Shown: piece after piece, positions 1 through 5,212 of the stretch
How positions within the stretch are numbered: the first letter of the stretch is position 1
How the letters are laid out: every line of letters begins with the position of its first letter
From: an uncultured Ardenticatenia bacterium
GTDB taxonomy: Bacteria > Chloroflexota > Anaerolineae > Promineifilales > Promineifilaceae
NCBI GenBank assembly: GCA_937858165.1
Contig: CALLZA010000757.1
Location: 1-5,212, forward strand
DNA length: 5,212 nt
Direction: 5' to 3'
Translations under genes and position numbers: made by a program
The notes under the pieces: model-generated
Told to the model about the DNA's origin: nothing
Seen by the model: only the letters and a program-made list of their open reading frames with translations
Database searches by the model: none

Positions 1-166
1 CGGAGAGTTGGGCTGAATGTAGTATCAGGGATAGTTTGGGTACATATGCGTGTTGACTAGCCACTAATTTGCTCCTCAGCGTAAGTTACTGCCCATAGAC
101 CCGACTTCGCCACCGGTGTTGATACTGATAGCTGCGCATTACACAGCTACACCAGGAATTGCAGTA
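1..166 (-). other. Artefact: error-rich 16S rRNA V4 ghost sequence, not part of the genome
   Basis: Read on the minus strand, this stretch follows the bacterial 16S rRNA V4 region. Positions about 164 down to 71 match the well-known segment around E. coli 675-770 (for example CCTGGTGTAGC, ATGCGCAG, AACACCGGTGGCGAAG, GGGCAGTAAC, ACGCTGAGGAGC) with only about ten substitutions and no indels. The match weakens from about 70 down to 40, where the TACCC of the 806R site is still visible, and I see none below about 30. The type resembles actinobacterial 16S, but errors limit this. It lies outside the P7 end of the library molecule, so it cannot be chromosomal neighbour DNA. I infer background signal from 16S amplicon clusters on the same run. 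The 16S resemblance is seen by eye against remembered sequence. Confidence 0.8.
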
Positions 167-178
167 TTTTTTTTTTTT
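167..178. other. Artefact: poly-T run past the P7 end
   Basis: Twelve T (poly-A in the read direction) directly outside the P7 sequence. This is the usual output when an Illumina read runs off the end of its template. It is not a genomic terminator. Confidence 0.9.
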
Positions 179-244
179 CAAGCAGAAGACGGCATACGAG
201 ATCTAGTACGGTCTCGTGGGCTCGGAGATGTGTATAAGAGACAG
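179..244 (+). other. Artefact: Illumina P7 + i7 index + Nextera read-2 adapter
   Basis: Positions 179-202 are the exact P7 flow-cell oligo, 203-210 are an 8-base i7 index (CTAGTACG, which I recall as the Nextera N702 oligo), and 211-244 are the exact Nextera read-2 transposon adapter ending in the Tn5 mosaic end (AGATGTGTATAAGAGACAG). Genomic DNA starts at 245. Translated in the frame of the downstream gene, the adapter gives the false N-terminus MGSEMCIRDR starting at an ATG at 216. Other frames give FFFFQAEDGIRD and SYTHLRAHET, strings typical of adapter-contaminated protein predictions. Confidence 0.99.
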
Positions 245-245
245 G

Positions 246-1001
246 GGCAAGGTGCTGTCGGCCGACGACGTGGCCGAGCGCGGCTTCGCCCGCTACAAGG
301 ACATCGACGGCGACGGCATCCCCTATCGCACCCTGCCCGGCAACCCCCACCCGCGGGCGGCCTACTTTGCCCGCGGCACAGGCCACAACGACGCTGCCGT
401 CTACAGCGAGCGGCCGGAGGATTGGGAAGCCAACATGCTGCGGCTGGCGCGCAAGTTCGACACGGCACGCGACCTGGTGCCCGGGCCGATGGTCGGGGCC
501 GCGCCCGAGGCGGAGATCGGCCTTATCGCCTATGGCACGACCGAGCCGGCCATCCGCGAGGCGCGCGACCGGCTGACGGCGGCGGGCATCCCGACGAGCT
601 TCCTGCGGCTGCGCGCCCTGCCCATCAATGGCGAAGTCGAGGCGTTCATTGAGCGCCACGAACGAACGTATGTGGTCGAACTGAACCGTGACGGGCAGTT
701 GCACACCATCCTGTCGGCTGAGTTGCCCGCCCTGGCCACGCGCCTTGTCCCCCTGGCCCACCTGGACGGGATGCCGCTGACCGCGCGGTGGGTGGTCGAC
801 GCGCTGATGGCCCAGGAGCAGCTACGCCCCCGCCGGATACCGGCCGGCGGCTCGCCCCAGGCCCGCAAGGAGGGCGCGACCGAGCTAGACCTGCCCGGTG
901 ATGGCTCCCTCTCCCCCGGTAACGGCATGCCCCGCGGCGACAGTGGGCTGACCGATATGGGGCATGATGGGCACAATCGGGAAGTGATCAGTGGGCAGTA
1001 A
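246..1001 (+). CDS. korA: 2-oxoacid:ferredoxin oxidoreductase subunit alpha, C-terminal part (5' truncated)
   Basis: This is the last 251 residues of a KorA-like alpha subunit, which with KorB oxidatively decarboxylates a 2-oxoacid (2-oxoglutarate is most likely, but the substrate cannot be proven here) to acyl-CoA, reducing ferredoxin in the cytoplasm. Family-typical blocks of the visible part are YRTLPGNPHPRAAYFARGTGHND (27-49) in shortened form YRTLPG..RGTGHND, YSERPEDWEANM (53-64), the start of the C-terminal domain IGLIAYGTTEPAIREA (91-106), FIERHERTYVVELNRDGQ (134-151) and GMPLTARWVVDAL (175-187). Fused gamma-alpha KorA proteins usually have about 600 residues, so more than half is missing at 5', cut by the adapter at 244; the ATG at 216 is adapter and not a start. 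The last 60 or so residues (about 190-251) are Gly/Pro/Arg-rich, look disordered and extend past the usual end. The stop lies inside a heptamer repeat. korB follows after 53 bases, so the two are probably one operon. Confidence 0.9.
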   Translation, partial: GKVLSADDVAERGFARYKDIDGDGIPYRTLPGNPHPRAAYFARGTGHNDAAVYSERPEDWEANMLRLARKFDTARDLVPGPMVGAAPEAEIGLIAYGTTEPAIREARDRLTAAGIPTSFLRLRALPINGEVEAFIERHERTYVVELNRDGQLHTILSAELPALATRLVPLAHLDGMPLTARWVVDALMAQEQLRPRRIPAGGSPQARKEGATELDLPGDGSLSPGNGMPRGDSGLTDMGHDGHNREVISGQ

Positions 1002-1030
1002 GCAGTATTCAGTATCCAGTATTCAGACTG
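989..1030 (+). repeat. Heptamer tandem repeat (CAGTNNN), six units, spanning the korA stop
   Basis: Six consecutive 7-base units in perfect phase, five beginning CAGT (CAGTGGG, CAGTAAG, CAGTATT and so on) and the sixth being CAGACTG. The korA stop TAA (999-1001) is inside the second unit, so the last three korA residues (SGQ) come from the repeat. The right edge forms a short palindrome, ATTCAG-A-CTGAAT (1021-1033). The same unit type recurs at 3686-3724 and 4717-4772. The resemblance to short tandemly repeated heptamers known in cyanobacteria is in form only. Confidence 0.85.
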
Positions 1031-1043
1031 AATCCTGAAAAGC

Positions 1044-1048
1044 GGAGA
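1044..1048 (+). promoter_or_regulatory. Ribosome binding site of korB
   Basis: GGAGA ends 6 bases before the ATG at 1055. This favours 1055 over the second in-frame ATG at 1064, which would be 15 bases away. Confidence 0.7.
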
Positions 1049-1054
1049 CACACC

Positions 1055-2101
1055 ATGACCGAAATGACGCCGGCGCGCGGGGCGCGCGTGAATGCGATTG
1101 GCCTGGCTCAGGCCGACTATAAGGGGCTGCCCTCGACGCTGTGCCAGGGCTGCGGCCACAACTCCATCGCCAACCAGATCGTGCAGGTCGCCTACGAACT
1201 CAACGTCCGGCCGCACGAGATGCTGAAGCTAAGCGGCATCGGTTGCAGCAGCAAGTCGCCGGCCTACTTCCTGGGGCAGAGCTTCGGCTTCAACACGCTC
1301 CACGGCCGCATGCCCTCGCTGGCCACCGGCGCGCTGATGGCCAACCACCATCTGAACGCCATCGCCGTTAGCGGCGACGGCGACACGGCCAGCATCGGGC
1401 TGGGGCAGTTCAAGCACCTGCTGCGGCGCAACGTGCGCATGGTCTACGTCGTGGAGAACAACGGCGTCTATGGGCTGACCAAGGGGCAGTTTTCGGCTAC
1501 GGCCGACGAAGGGCAGGAACTCAAGTACGCCGGCACCAACGACTTCCCGCCCATCGACATCTGCATGGAAGCGATCCTGGCCGGCTGCGGCTTCGTGGCC
1601 CGCTCCTTCTCCGGCGACGCGGCCCAGGTGCGCGAGCTGATGAAGGCCGCTCTCAGCCATCGCGGCACGGCCGTGCTGGACATCATCAGCCCGTGCGTGG
1701 CCTTCAACAACGATGACAGTTCGACCAAGAGCTACGCCTATGGCAAGGAGCACGAGGTTCCGCTGCACGCCATCGGCTTCGTGCCCAAAGAGGCGGAGAT
1801 CGAAGTGGAGGCCTACGACCCCGGCGAGATGCGCGTGGTCGAGATGCACGACGGCGCGCTGATCAAGCTGCGCAAGCTGGAGACGGACTACGACCCGACC
1901 GACCGGTTGGGGGCGATGCACCGGCTGCAATGGGCGCAGGCGCAGCGGGAGTTCATCACCGGGCTGGTCTACTACGACCCGTCGCGGCCGTCGCTGGCCG
2001 AGGCCAGCCGGATGGTGGACGCGCCGTTGGTATCGCTGGGTGATGAGCGGCTGCGGCCGGGGCGGGACGTGCTGGGCGAGTTGATGAACGGACTGATGTA
2101 A
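1055..2101 (+). CDS. korB: 2-oxoacid:ferredoxin oxidoreductase subunit beta
   Basis: Complete 348-residue beta subunit, the thiamine diphosphate and iron-sulfur carrying partner of KorA; it performs decarboxylation of the 2-oxoacid and passes electrons to ferredoxin. Four cysteines that fit the family's [4Fe-4S] ligands are present: C30 and C33 (in LCQGCGHN), C64 (SGIGCSSKSP) and C214 (ISPCVAFNN). The TPP/Mg motif runs from GDGD (107-110) to ENNGVYGLTKGQ (134-145). HGRMPSLATGAL (83-94) is another hallmark. Length and the C-terminal block around LQWAQAQREFITGLVYYDP fit the KorB branch (about 340-370 residues) rather than the shorter archaeal pyruvate enzymes. It follows the korA fragment by 53 bases with a clear ribosome site. 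No promoter is evident in the gap, so cotranscription is likely. Two hairpins follow the stop. 2-oxoglutarate as the substrate is inference from family similarity; other 2-oxoacids remain possible. Confidence 0.95.
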   Translation: MTEMTPARGARVNAIGLAQADYKGLPSTLCQGCGHNSIANQIVQVAYELNVRPHEMLKLSGIGCSSKSPAYFLGQSFGFNTLHGRMPSLATGALMANHHLNAIAVSGDGDTASIGLGQFKHLLRRNVRMVYVVENNGVYGLTKGQFSATADEGQELKYAGTNDFPPIDICMEAILAGCGFVARSFSGDAAQVRELMKAALSHRGTAVLDIISPCVAFNNDDSSTKSYAYGKEHEVPLHAIGFVPKEAEIEVEAYDPGEMRVVEMHDGALIKLRKLETDYDPTDRLGAMHRLQWAQAQREFITGLVYYDPSRPSLAEASRMVDAPLVSLGDERLRPGRDVLGELMNGLM

Positions 2102-2108
2102 CTAAAAC

Positions 2109-2136
2109 GGGCCAGAGCGATTTATCTCTCTGGCCC
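2109..2136. terminator. Hairpin 1 between convergent genes, likely bidirectional terminator
   Basis: A perfect 9-bp GC-rich stem (GGGCCAGAG at 2109-2117 with CTCTGGCCC at 2128-2136) and a 10-base loop start 8 bases after the korB stop. On the plus strand only TT follows. On the minus strand the stem is followed by GTTTTAG, so it may serve the FKBP gene better than korB. Intrinsic termination is inferred from structure and position. Confidence 0.65.
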
Positions 2137-2144
2137 TTCAAAAC

Positions 2145-2195
2145 ACCTCACGCAAAGCACGCCAAGATATTCTCTTGGCGTGCTTTGCGTGAGGT
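2145..2195. terminator. Hairpin 2, 23-bp perfect stem between korB and the FKBP gene
   Basis: Positions 2145-2167 pair without mismatch with 2173-2195 around a 5-base loop (TATTC). The arm contains CACGCAAAGCACGCCAAG. The hairpin starts 9 bases after hairpin 1 and ends 12 bases before the FKBP stop at 2208-2210. Downstream bases are TTCTTAATT on plus and GTTTTGAAG on minus, so it can terminate both convergent genes. The unusually long perfect stem also fits a mobile intergenic palindrome reused as a terminator; I cannot separate the two from one copy. Confidence 0.65.
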
Positions 2196-2207
2196 TCTTA
2201 ATTCAGA

Positions 2208-3521
2208 CTACTCCGTCGGCGCTTCCGCCACTTCGAGCAGTTCCACCTCAAAGATCAGCGTCGCGTTGGGCGGGATGATGCCGCCGCCCGTCTCGCCATA
2301 GCCCAACTCGGCCGGGATGACCAGTTGTCGCTTGCCGCCGACCTTCATGCCGGCCACGCCCTCGTCCCAACCGGGGATGACGCCGCCGCTGCCCAGGGTG
2401 AAGGTGAACGGCTGCCCGGCGTCGAGCGAGCTGTCGAACTTGACGTTGCTGGTCAGCCAGCCGGTGTAATCGACCGTCACCGACATACCCGACGCCGCCT
2501 CGTCACCGTCACCCTCGACGATGTCGTAGTACTTCAGGCCGCTCTCGGTCGTAGTGAAGTCGGCCTCGTCAACCGAAGTCGGCAGGACGAGCGGCAGAAC
2601 GTCGATCAACTCGATCTCCATCAGCAGCGTCGCCCCCGGCGGAATGCTACCGCCGCCCTCTTCGCCCAAGGCCAGGTCGGCCGGAATGACCAGGAAGCGC
2701 TTGCCGCCCTTCTGCATCGTGGAGACGCCCTCTTCCCAGCCGGGGAAGACGGCGTCGCTGCCCAGCGCGAACGTCAGCGGCTCGCCGCCCTGGTTGGCGG
2801 ACGAGGCGATGAACTGCTCGCCGTCCTGGAGCCAGGCGACGTAGTTGACGACAACTTCCTGCCCCTCGACGGGCATGTCGCCCTCGCCGACGGTAATGTC
2901 GTAGTATTGCAAGCCACTGTCGGTCGAGGTCAGGTCGGCCTCATCGACGGCCGTCGGCGTCGGCGGGGCCTCGGCGCTAATGAGTTCGATGTCCATTGTC
3001 ACCGTGGCATCGGGCGGGATGACGCCGCCGGCCCCCTCGGAACCAAAGGCCAGATCGGGCGGAATGACCAGCCGCGCCTTGCCGCCTTCCTGCATCAACA
3101 GCAGCCCTTCCTTCCAGCCGGCGAACAGGTCTTCGTCGGTCGCCGTGGCGGTAATGGGCACGCCATCGGTGTAGGTGTCGGCAAAGACGGTGCCGTCTTC
3201 GAGCATGCCGACGACGTTCATCGTCACGATGTCGCCTTCTTCGGGCGTGCGGCCGTCGCCGGCCAGCGTCTCAATGTAGACCAGACCGCTGTCGGTGGTC
3301 GTCGTCTCGCCCTCAACGGTTGGGATGCCGACCGGGGCCTCATCGATGGCTGCTTCCTCGTCGGTCGCCGCCTCGTCACCGGTCGCTTCCTCGGTCGCCA
3401 CCGGCTCGCCACCAGCTTCGGCCGTGGCGTCCTCGGGCGGCGTGGCCGGGCCACAGGCAGCCAGCAACAACACAATCGTGAGCAGCAATACCCACGCGGG
3501 AACCACAAATCTCTTCTTCAT
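2208..3521 (-). CDS. Lipoprotein with three tandem FKBP-type peptidyl-prolyl isomerase domains
   Basis: A 437-residue exported protein. A basic N-terminus (MKKR) and hydrophobic stretch (6-22) end in the lipobox LAAC with C23 as the lipid-anchored residue, so it should sit on the outer face of the membrane. Residues 24-66 are an acidic Ala/Glu/Asp/Thr linker. Three FKBP domains follow at about 78-182, 202-307 and 327-431, each opening with D/E-SGL and a spacing of 124-125 residues. Domain 3 keeps the FKBP12 active-site set (Y352, F362, D363, V381, I382, W385, Y408, F424). Domain 2 has I238, L285 and M301 in place of the Asp, Tyr and Phe; domain 1 has V103, A114, F159 and M176 at key places, though W136 and W262 remain. 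The family catalyses cis-trans prolyl isomerisation and often has chaperone activity. The start follows from the signal peptide; a GAGAAG (3528-3533) 6 bases upstream is a weak ribosome site. It converges with korB and diverges from the next gene. Confidence 0.93.
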   Translation of the reverse strand: MKKRFVVPAWVLLLTIVLLLAACGPATPPEDATAEAGGEPVATEEATGDEAATDEEAAIDEAPVGIPTVEGETTTTDSGLVYIETLAGDGRTPEEGDIVTMNVVGMLEDGTVFADTYTDGVPITATATDEDLFAGWKEGLLLMQEGGKARLVIPPDLAFGSEGAGGVIPPDATVTMDIELISAEAPPTPTAVDEADLTSTDSGLQYYDITVGEGDMPVEGQEVVVNYVAWLQDGEQFIASSANQGGEPLTFALGSDAVFPGWEEGVSTMQKGGKRFLVIPADLALGEEGGGSIPPGATLLMEIELIDVLPLVLPTSVDEADFTTTESGLKYYDIVEGDGDEAASGMSVTVDYTGWLTSNVKFDSSLDAGQPFTFTLGSGGVIPGWDEGVAGMKVGGKRQLVIPAELGYGETGGGIIPPNATLIFEVELLEVAEAPTE

Positions 3522-3655
3522 GCCTGACTTCTCAAAGCTCCTTCATTGGGGTGAAATTCCGGCGGCGCGGTTCGGCCGTGGGCATTTTCACTGGTTCACG
3601 CAAGTCTACCGTCTCCGCGCCGCCCGCGCCACTGTCCTGTGCCACAGGGCAAGGG

Positions 3656-3673
3656 ATTTCACAGATTACACAG
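3656..3673 (+). repeat. Short tandem 9-mer (ATTTCACAG, ATTACACAG)
   Basis: Two adjacent 9-base units differing at two positions, in the divergent spacer, then AATGG. It is AT-richer than its surroundings. I recall ATTTCACAG/ATTACACAG-like strings as common intergenic repeats in Chloroflexota and cyanobacteria; that part is memory, not shown here. The rest of the spacer from 3522 to 3655 shows no gene or clear promoter to me. Confidence 0.5.
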
Positions 3674-3685
3674 AATGGCCGTTGT

Positions 3686-3724
3686 CAGTAAGCAGTAGCC
3701 AGACTGCTTACTGCCTGCTTACTG
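3686..3724. repeat. Heptamer array with inverted copies, hairpin-forming
   Basis: Three in-phase heptamers (CAGTAAG, CAGTAGC, CAGACTG, 3686-3706) are followed by the reverse complement of the first unit, CTTACTG, at 3707-3713 and again at 3718-3724. An 11-bp perfect stem forms between 3686-3696 and 3703-3713 with a 6-base loop; the second inverted copy offers an alternative partner. The array abuts the promoter of the glycosyltransferase gene. It belongs to the same family as 989-1030 and 4717-4772. Confidence 0.8.
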
Positions 3725-3731
3725 CTATAAT
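3723..3731 (+). promoter_or_regulatory. Extended -10 promoter for a probably leaderless glycosyltransferase mRNA
   Basis: TGCTATAAT is a perfect extended -10 element (TGN plus TATAAT at 3726-3731). Only 7 bases separate it from the ATG at 3739, so transcription starting 7-8 bases downstream would begin at or next to the A of the start codon. No Shine-Dalgarno-like sequence lies before the ATG, which supports a leaderless transcript. No good -35 is seen, which an extended -10 can tolerate. The -10 falls within one heptamer phase (3725-3731) of the repeat. Confidence 0.65.
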
Positions 3732-3738
3732 CCCCCGC

Positions 3739-5037
3739 ATGCGCCCCCATTACCACCGCACGCTCGCCGTCGCGGCGCTGCTGCTGTTCTTCGCCCTAGC
3801 GCTGGACACGGCCGGATGCAACTCCGTCACGACCGACGAGCCGCTACACCTGGTTCACAGTGTCGCCATGCAGCAGACGGGCGTCATGGCCCTGCCGGAG
3901 ATGCACGTACCGCTGACCTACCGGCTGGTAGGCGACCTGCTGGGCACGGAAGGGTTACTGCCCGACGTGACGCAGTCGCCCAGTTGGCCCAGCGCCAACC
4001 CGTACGACATCGGCCGCGAATACACCTGGCGCGACGACCTGCCGACCGATCGCGTTGTCTGGCTCGGCCGCTACGTCGTCGTCCTCATGGGCGTCCTGCT
4101 CGGCGCGTTGCTGGCTGCTTGGACTTGGACGCTAACCAATGGCCACCGCCCGGCAACGGGCATCGTCCTGGCCCTCTACGCCCTGTCGCCCAACCTGCTG
4201 GCCGCCGCCGCGCTGCTGACGACCGACATGGCAGCCACGCTCACCTGGTTCGCCGCCGTCTACACCTGGTGGCGCTACTGGCGGCGGCCCAGTTGGGGGC
4301 ACTGGTTGGTGGCCGCCGTCGCTCTGGGGCTGGCCCTGGCGGCCAAGTTGACCGGCGTGTTGTTGTTGCCAATCACGTTCGTCCTGGCCTACGTGGCGGT
4401 CTGGCCGGTGGGCTGGGGCGACCGTAAGACCCGCCCCTACGGGTGGGCGCGGCCGGGGCTGGTCTGGCTGGCCATGCTGCCGGTGGCCGGGCTGGTGTTG
4501 TGGGCACTCTACGGCTTCGAGACACGCGCCGCCCTGCCCATGCCCGCCTACTGGGAGGCGTGGCGGCTGCTGTTGACCGAAGTCGAAACCAGCCACGCCA
4601 ACTTCTTCCTCGGCCGCATTGCCCCGGTCGGCTCCTGGCTCTACTTCCCGGTGACGCTCCTGCTGAAGACGCCGCTGCTGCAACTGGCCCTCTTCCTGCT
4701 TGTGCCCGTCGTCCTGTGGCGGTCAGTGGTCAGTAGTCAGCGGCCAGCGGCCGGCCGTTGGCGGTCAGTAGCCTTTGTCGCCCTGCCGGCGGCCGTCCTG
4801 TTGGCCGTGGCCGCCGTTAGCAGGCTAAACTTTGGCTACCGCCACGCCCTGCCGGCCATTCCCTTCCTCATGCTTCTGGGCGGGCAGGGCGCGGCCTGGC
4901 TCTGGGGGCTGCCCGTGGCGCGCGGCCGTCTGGCGCGGGCGGCGCTGGTCTTGGCCGTGGGCTGGACGGCCGTCGCCGCGCTGCGCACTCATCCCGACCA
5001 CCTGGCGTACTTCAACGAACTGGCCCGCGGCAAGAAT
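3739..5037 (+). CDS. Multi-pass membrane glycosyltransferase, PMT/ArnT (GT-C) type, 3' truncated
   Basis: The first 433 residues of an integral membrane enzyme of the kind that uses a lipid-phosphate-linked sugar to glycosylate proteins or lipids on the outer side of the membrane. Residues 8-24 are the first membrane segment, followed by the acidic DEP motif (33-35) in the first extracytoplasmic loop, the usual site of the catalytic Asp in GT-C enzymes. Further hydrophobic segments lie near 110-130, 141-161, 164-180, 187-222 (two), 238-258, 312-327, 344-361, 370-388 and 399-416. Typical blocks of this group are HANFFLGR (286-293), YFPVTLLLKTPL (302-313), LNFGYRHALPAIPFL (363-377) and HPDHLAYFNELARG (418-431). 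The remaining C-terminal part is lost at the adapter; the SLIHI ending and TGA at 5056 are adapter. The start is set by the promoter at 3723-3731; the open frame upstream to 3295 overlaps the FKBP gene antisense. An in-frame heptamer repeat forms the loop at 327-345. Acceptor and sugar are unknown. Confidence 0.88.
4717..4772 (+). repeat. In-frame heptamer repeat inside the glycosyltransferase gene
   Basis: Eight consecutive 7-base units in phase, several of the CAGTNNN type (CAGTGGT, CAGTAGT, CAGTAGC), others drifted (CAGCGGC twice). The 11-mer TGGCGGTCAGT occurs at 4717-4727 and 4759-4769, exactly 42 bases apart, which is six heptamers and also 14 codons. It encodes a polar loop flanked by two WRSV copies (residues 327-330 and 341-344) between two membrane segments. 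No frameshift results. Confidence 0.8.
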
Positions 5038-5107
5038 CTGTCTCTTATACACATCTGACGCCGCCGACGAGCGATCTAGTGTAGATCTCGGTGGTCGCCG
5101 TATCATT
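5038..5107 (-). other. Artefact: Nextera read-1 adapter + i5 index + P5
   Basis: Positions 5038-5070 are the reverse complement of the Nextera read-1 adapter with one mismatch (C for T at 5062), 5071-5078 are the i5 index (GCGATCTA, reverse complement TAGATCGC, which I recall as N501/S501), and 5079-5107 are the reverse complement of P5. Genomic sequence ends at 5037. Adapter translations such as SLIHI and CLLYTSDAADE arise here. Confidence 0.98.
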
Positions 5108-5212
5108 AAAAAAAAAACACGCACCAACTAGCGTAGATGAGGAGCTAACATAAACTAAATAACAAAGTAAAACATCAGAGAAAAAAAACAATACAGAAGC
5201 GGCAGATAAAGG
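5108..5212. other. Artefact: poly-A run and A-rich read noise
   Basis: Ten A directly outside P5, then an A-rich, low-GC stretch to the window end. It is unlike the GC-rich insert and lies beyond the end of the library molecule. I looked for an antisense 16S V4 match like that on the left and found none convincing. No gene or signal is supported here. Confidence 0.85.

Noticed and set aside
1..166. A real 16S rRNA gene fragment belonging to this genome.
   Set aside because: It lies outside the P7 end, is separated from it by a poly-A run, and its errors follow base-calling pairs rather than rRNA divergence.
116..652. Open frames crossing the left adapter in several phases, including a start at 216.
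   Set aside because: Their N-terminal parts are translations of P7/Nextera adapter; only the korA frame from 246 is supported.
1229..1930. A 233-codon minus-strand frame opposite korB.
   Set aside because: Shadow of korB, which has all cofactor motifs on the plus strand.
2325..3527. A 400-codon open frame on the plus strand opposite the FKBP gene.
   Set aside because: Composition is a GC-rich shadow of the lipoprotein's codons, with no recognisable domain; the minus frame has a lipobox and three FKBP domains.
3538..3541. Strong AAGGAG as the ribosome site of the FKBP gene.
   Set aside because: It is 16 bases from the ATG, too far for a usual site; no nearer start upstream fits the signal peptide. 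The weaker GAGAAG is at a normal distance.
3686..3724. CRISPR-like array.
   Set aside because: Units are 7 bases with no spacers, and no cas genes are present; it is a short tandem and inverted repeat.
3295..3738. Long in-frame upstream extension of the glycosyltransferase gene (start at 3295).
   Set aside because: It runs antisense through the start of the FKBP gene and the repeat-bearing spacer and has no family resemblance. The promoter, lack of conserved sequence and the first membrane helix all point to 3739.
5118..5212. Mirror-image 16S ghost (antisense V4) on the right edge.
   Set aside because: I compared it by eye with the expected reverse V4 read and found no in-register match; it is best called A-rich noise.

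Overview
The window is a GC-rich bacterial metagenomic contig whose real insert is about 245-5037. Both ends carry untrimmed Illumina/Nextera adapter with sample indexes and then sequencer noise. The organism cannot be fixed from this alone. The gene content (a ferredoxin-dependent 2-oxoacid oxidoreductase, an Ala/Glu/Asp-rich FKBP lipoprotein, a GT-C glycosyltransferase) and the short intergenic repeats suggest a Chloroflexota (Anaerolineae-like) bacterium. That placement is inference from memory of such genomes.

Layout. Positions 1-178 are not genomic: a poly-T run and, on the minus strand, an error-rich ghost of the 16S rRNA V4 region. Positions 179-244 are P7, i7 index and the Nextera read-2 adapter. 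Positions 246-1001 hold the 3' part of a KorA-like alpha subunit, followed by a heptamer repeat array that contains its stop codon, and then a complete korB (1055-2101). These two genes form an operon for the alpha and beta subunits of a 2-oxoacid:ferredoxin oxidoreductase. A convergent spacer with two hairpins (2109-2136 and 2145-2195) separates korB from a minus-strand lipoprotein gene with three tandem FKBP domains (2208-3521). A divergent spacer (3522-3738) carries two repeat types and an extended -10 promoter placed so close to the next start that its mRNA should be leaderless. The last gene (3739-5037, cut off at 3') encodes a multi-pass membrane glycosyltransferase of the PMT/ArnT (GT-C) type. 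Positions 5038-5107 are Nextera read-1 adapter, i5 index and P5, and 5108-5212 are poly-A and noise.

The genes do not form one pathway: korAB is central carbon/electron metabolism, while the other two act at the cell envelope. I see no new defence or mobile system. The most interesting biology is a CAGTNNN heptamer repeat family present at three places, including in frame inside the glycosyltransferase, and an FKBP protein whose three domains appear to have diverged so that only the last keeps a canonical active site. The most useful technical result is the 16S ghost signal next to the adapter.
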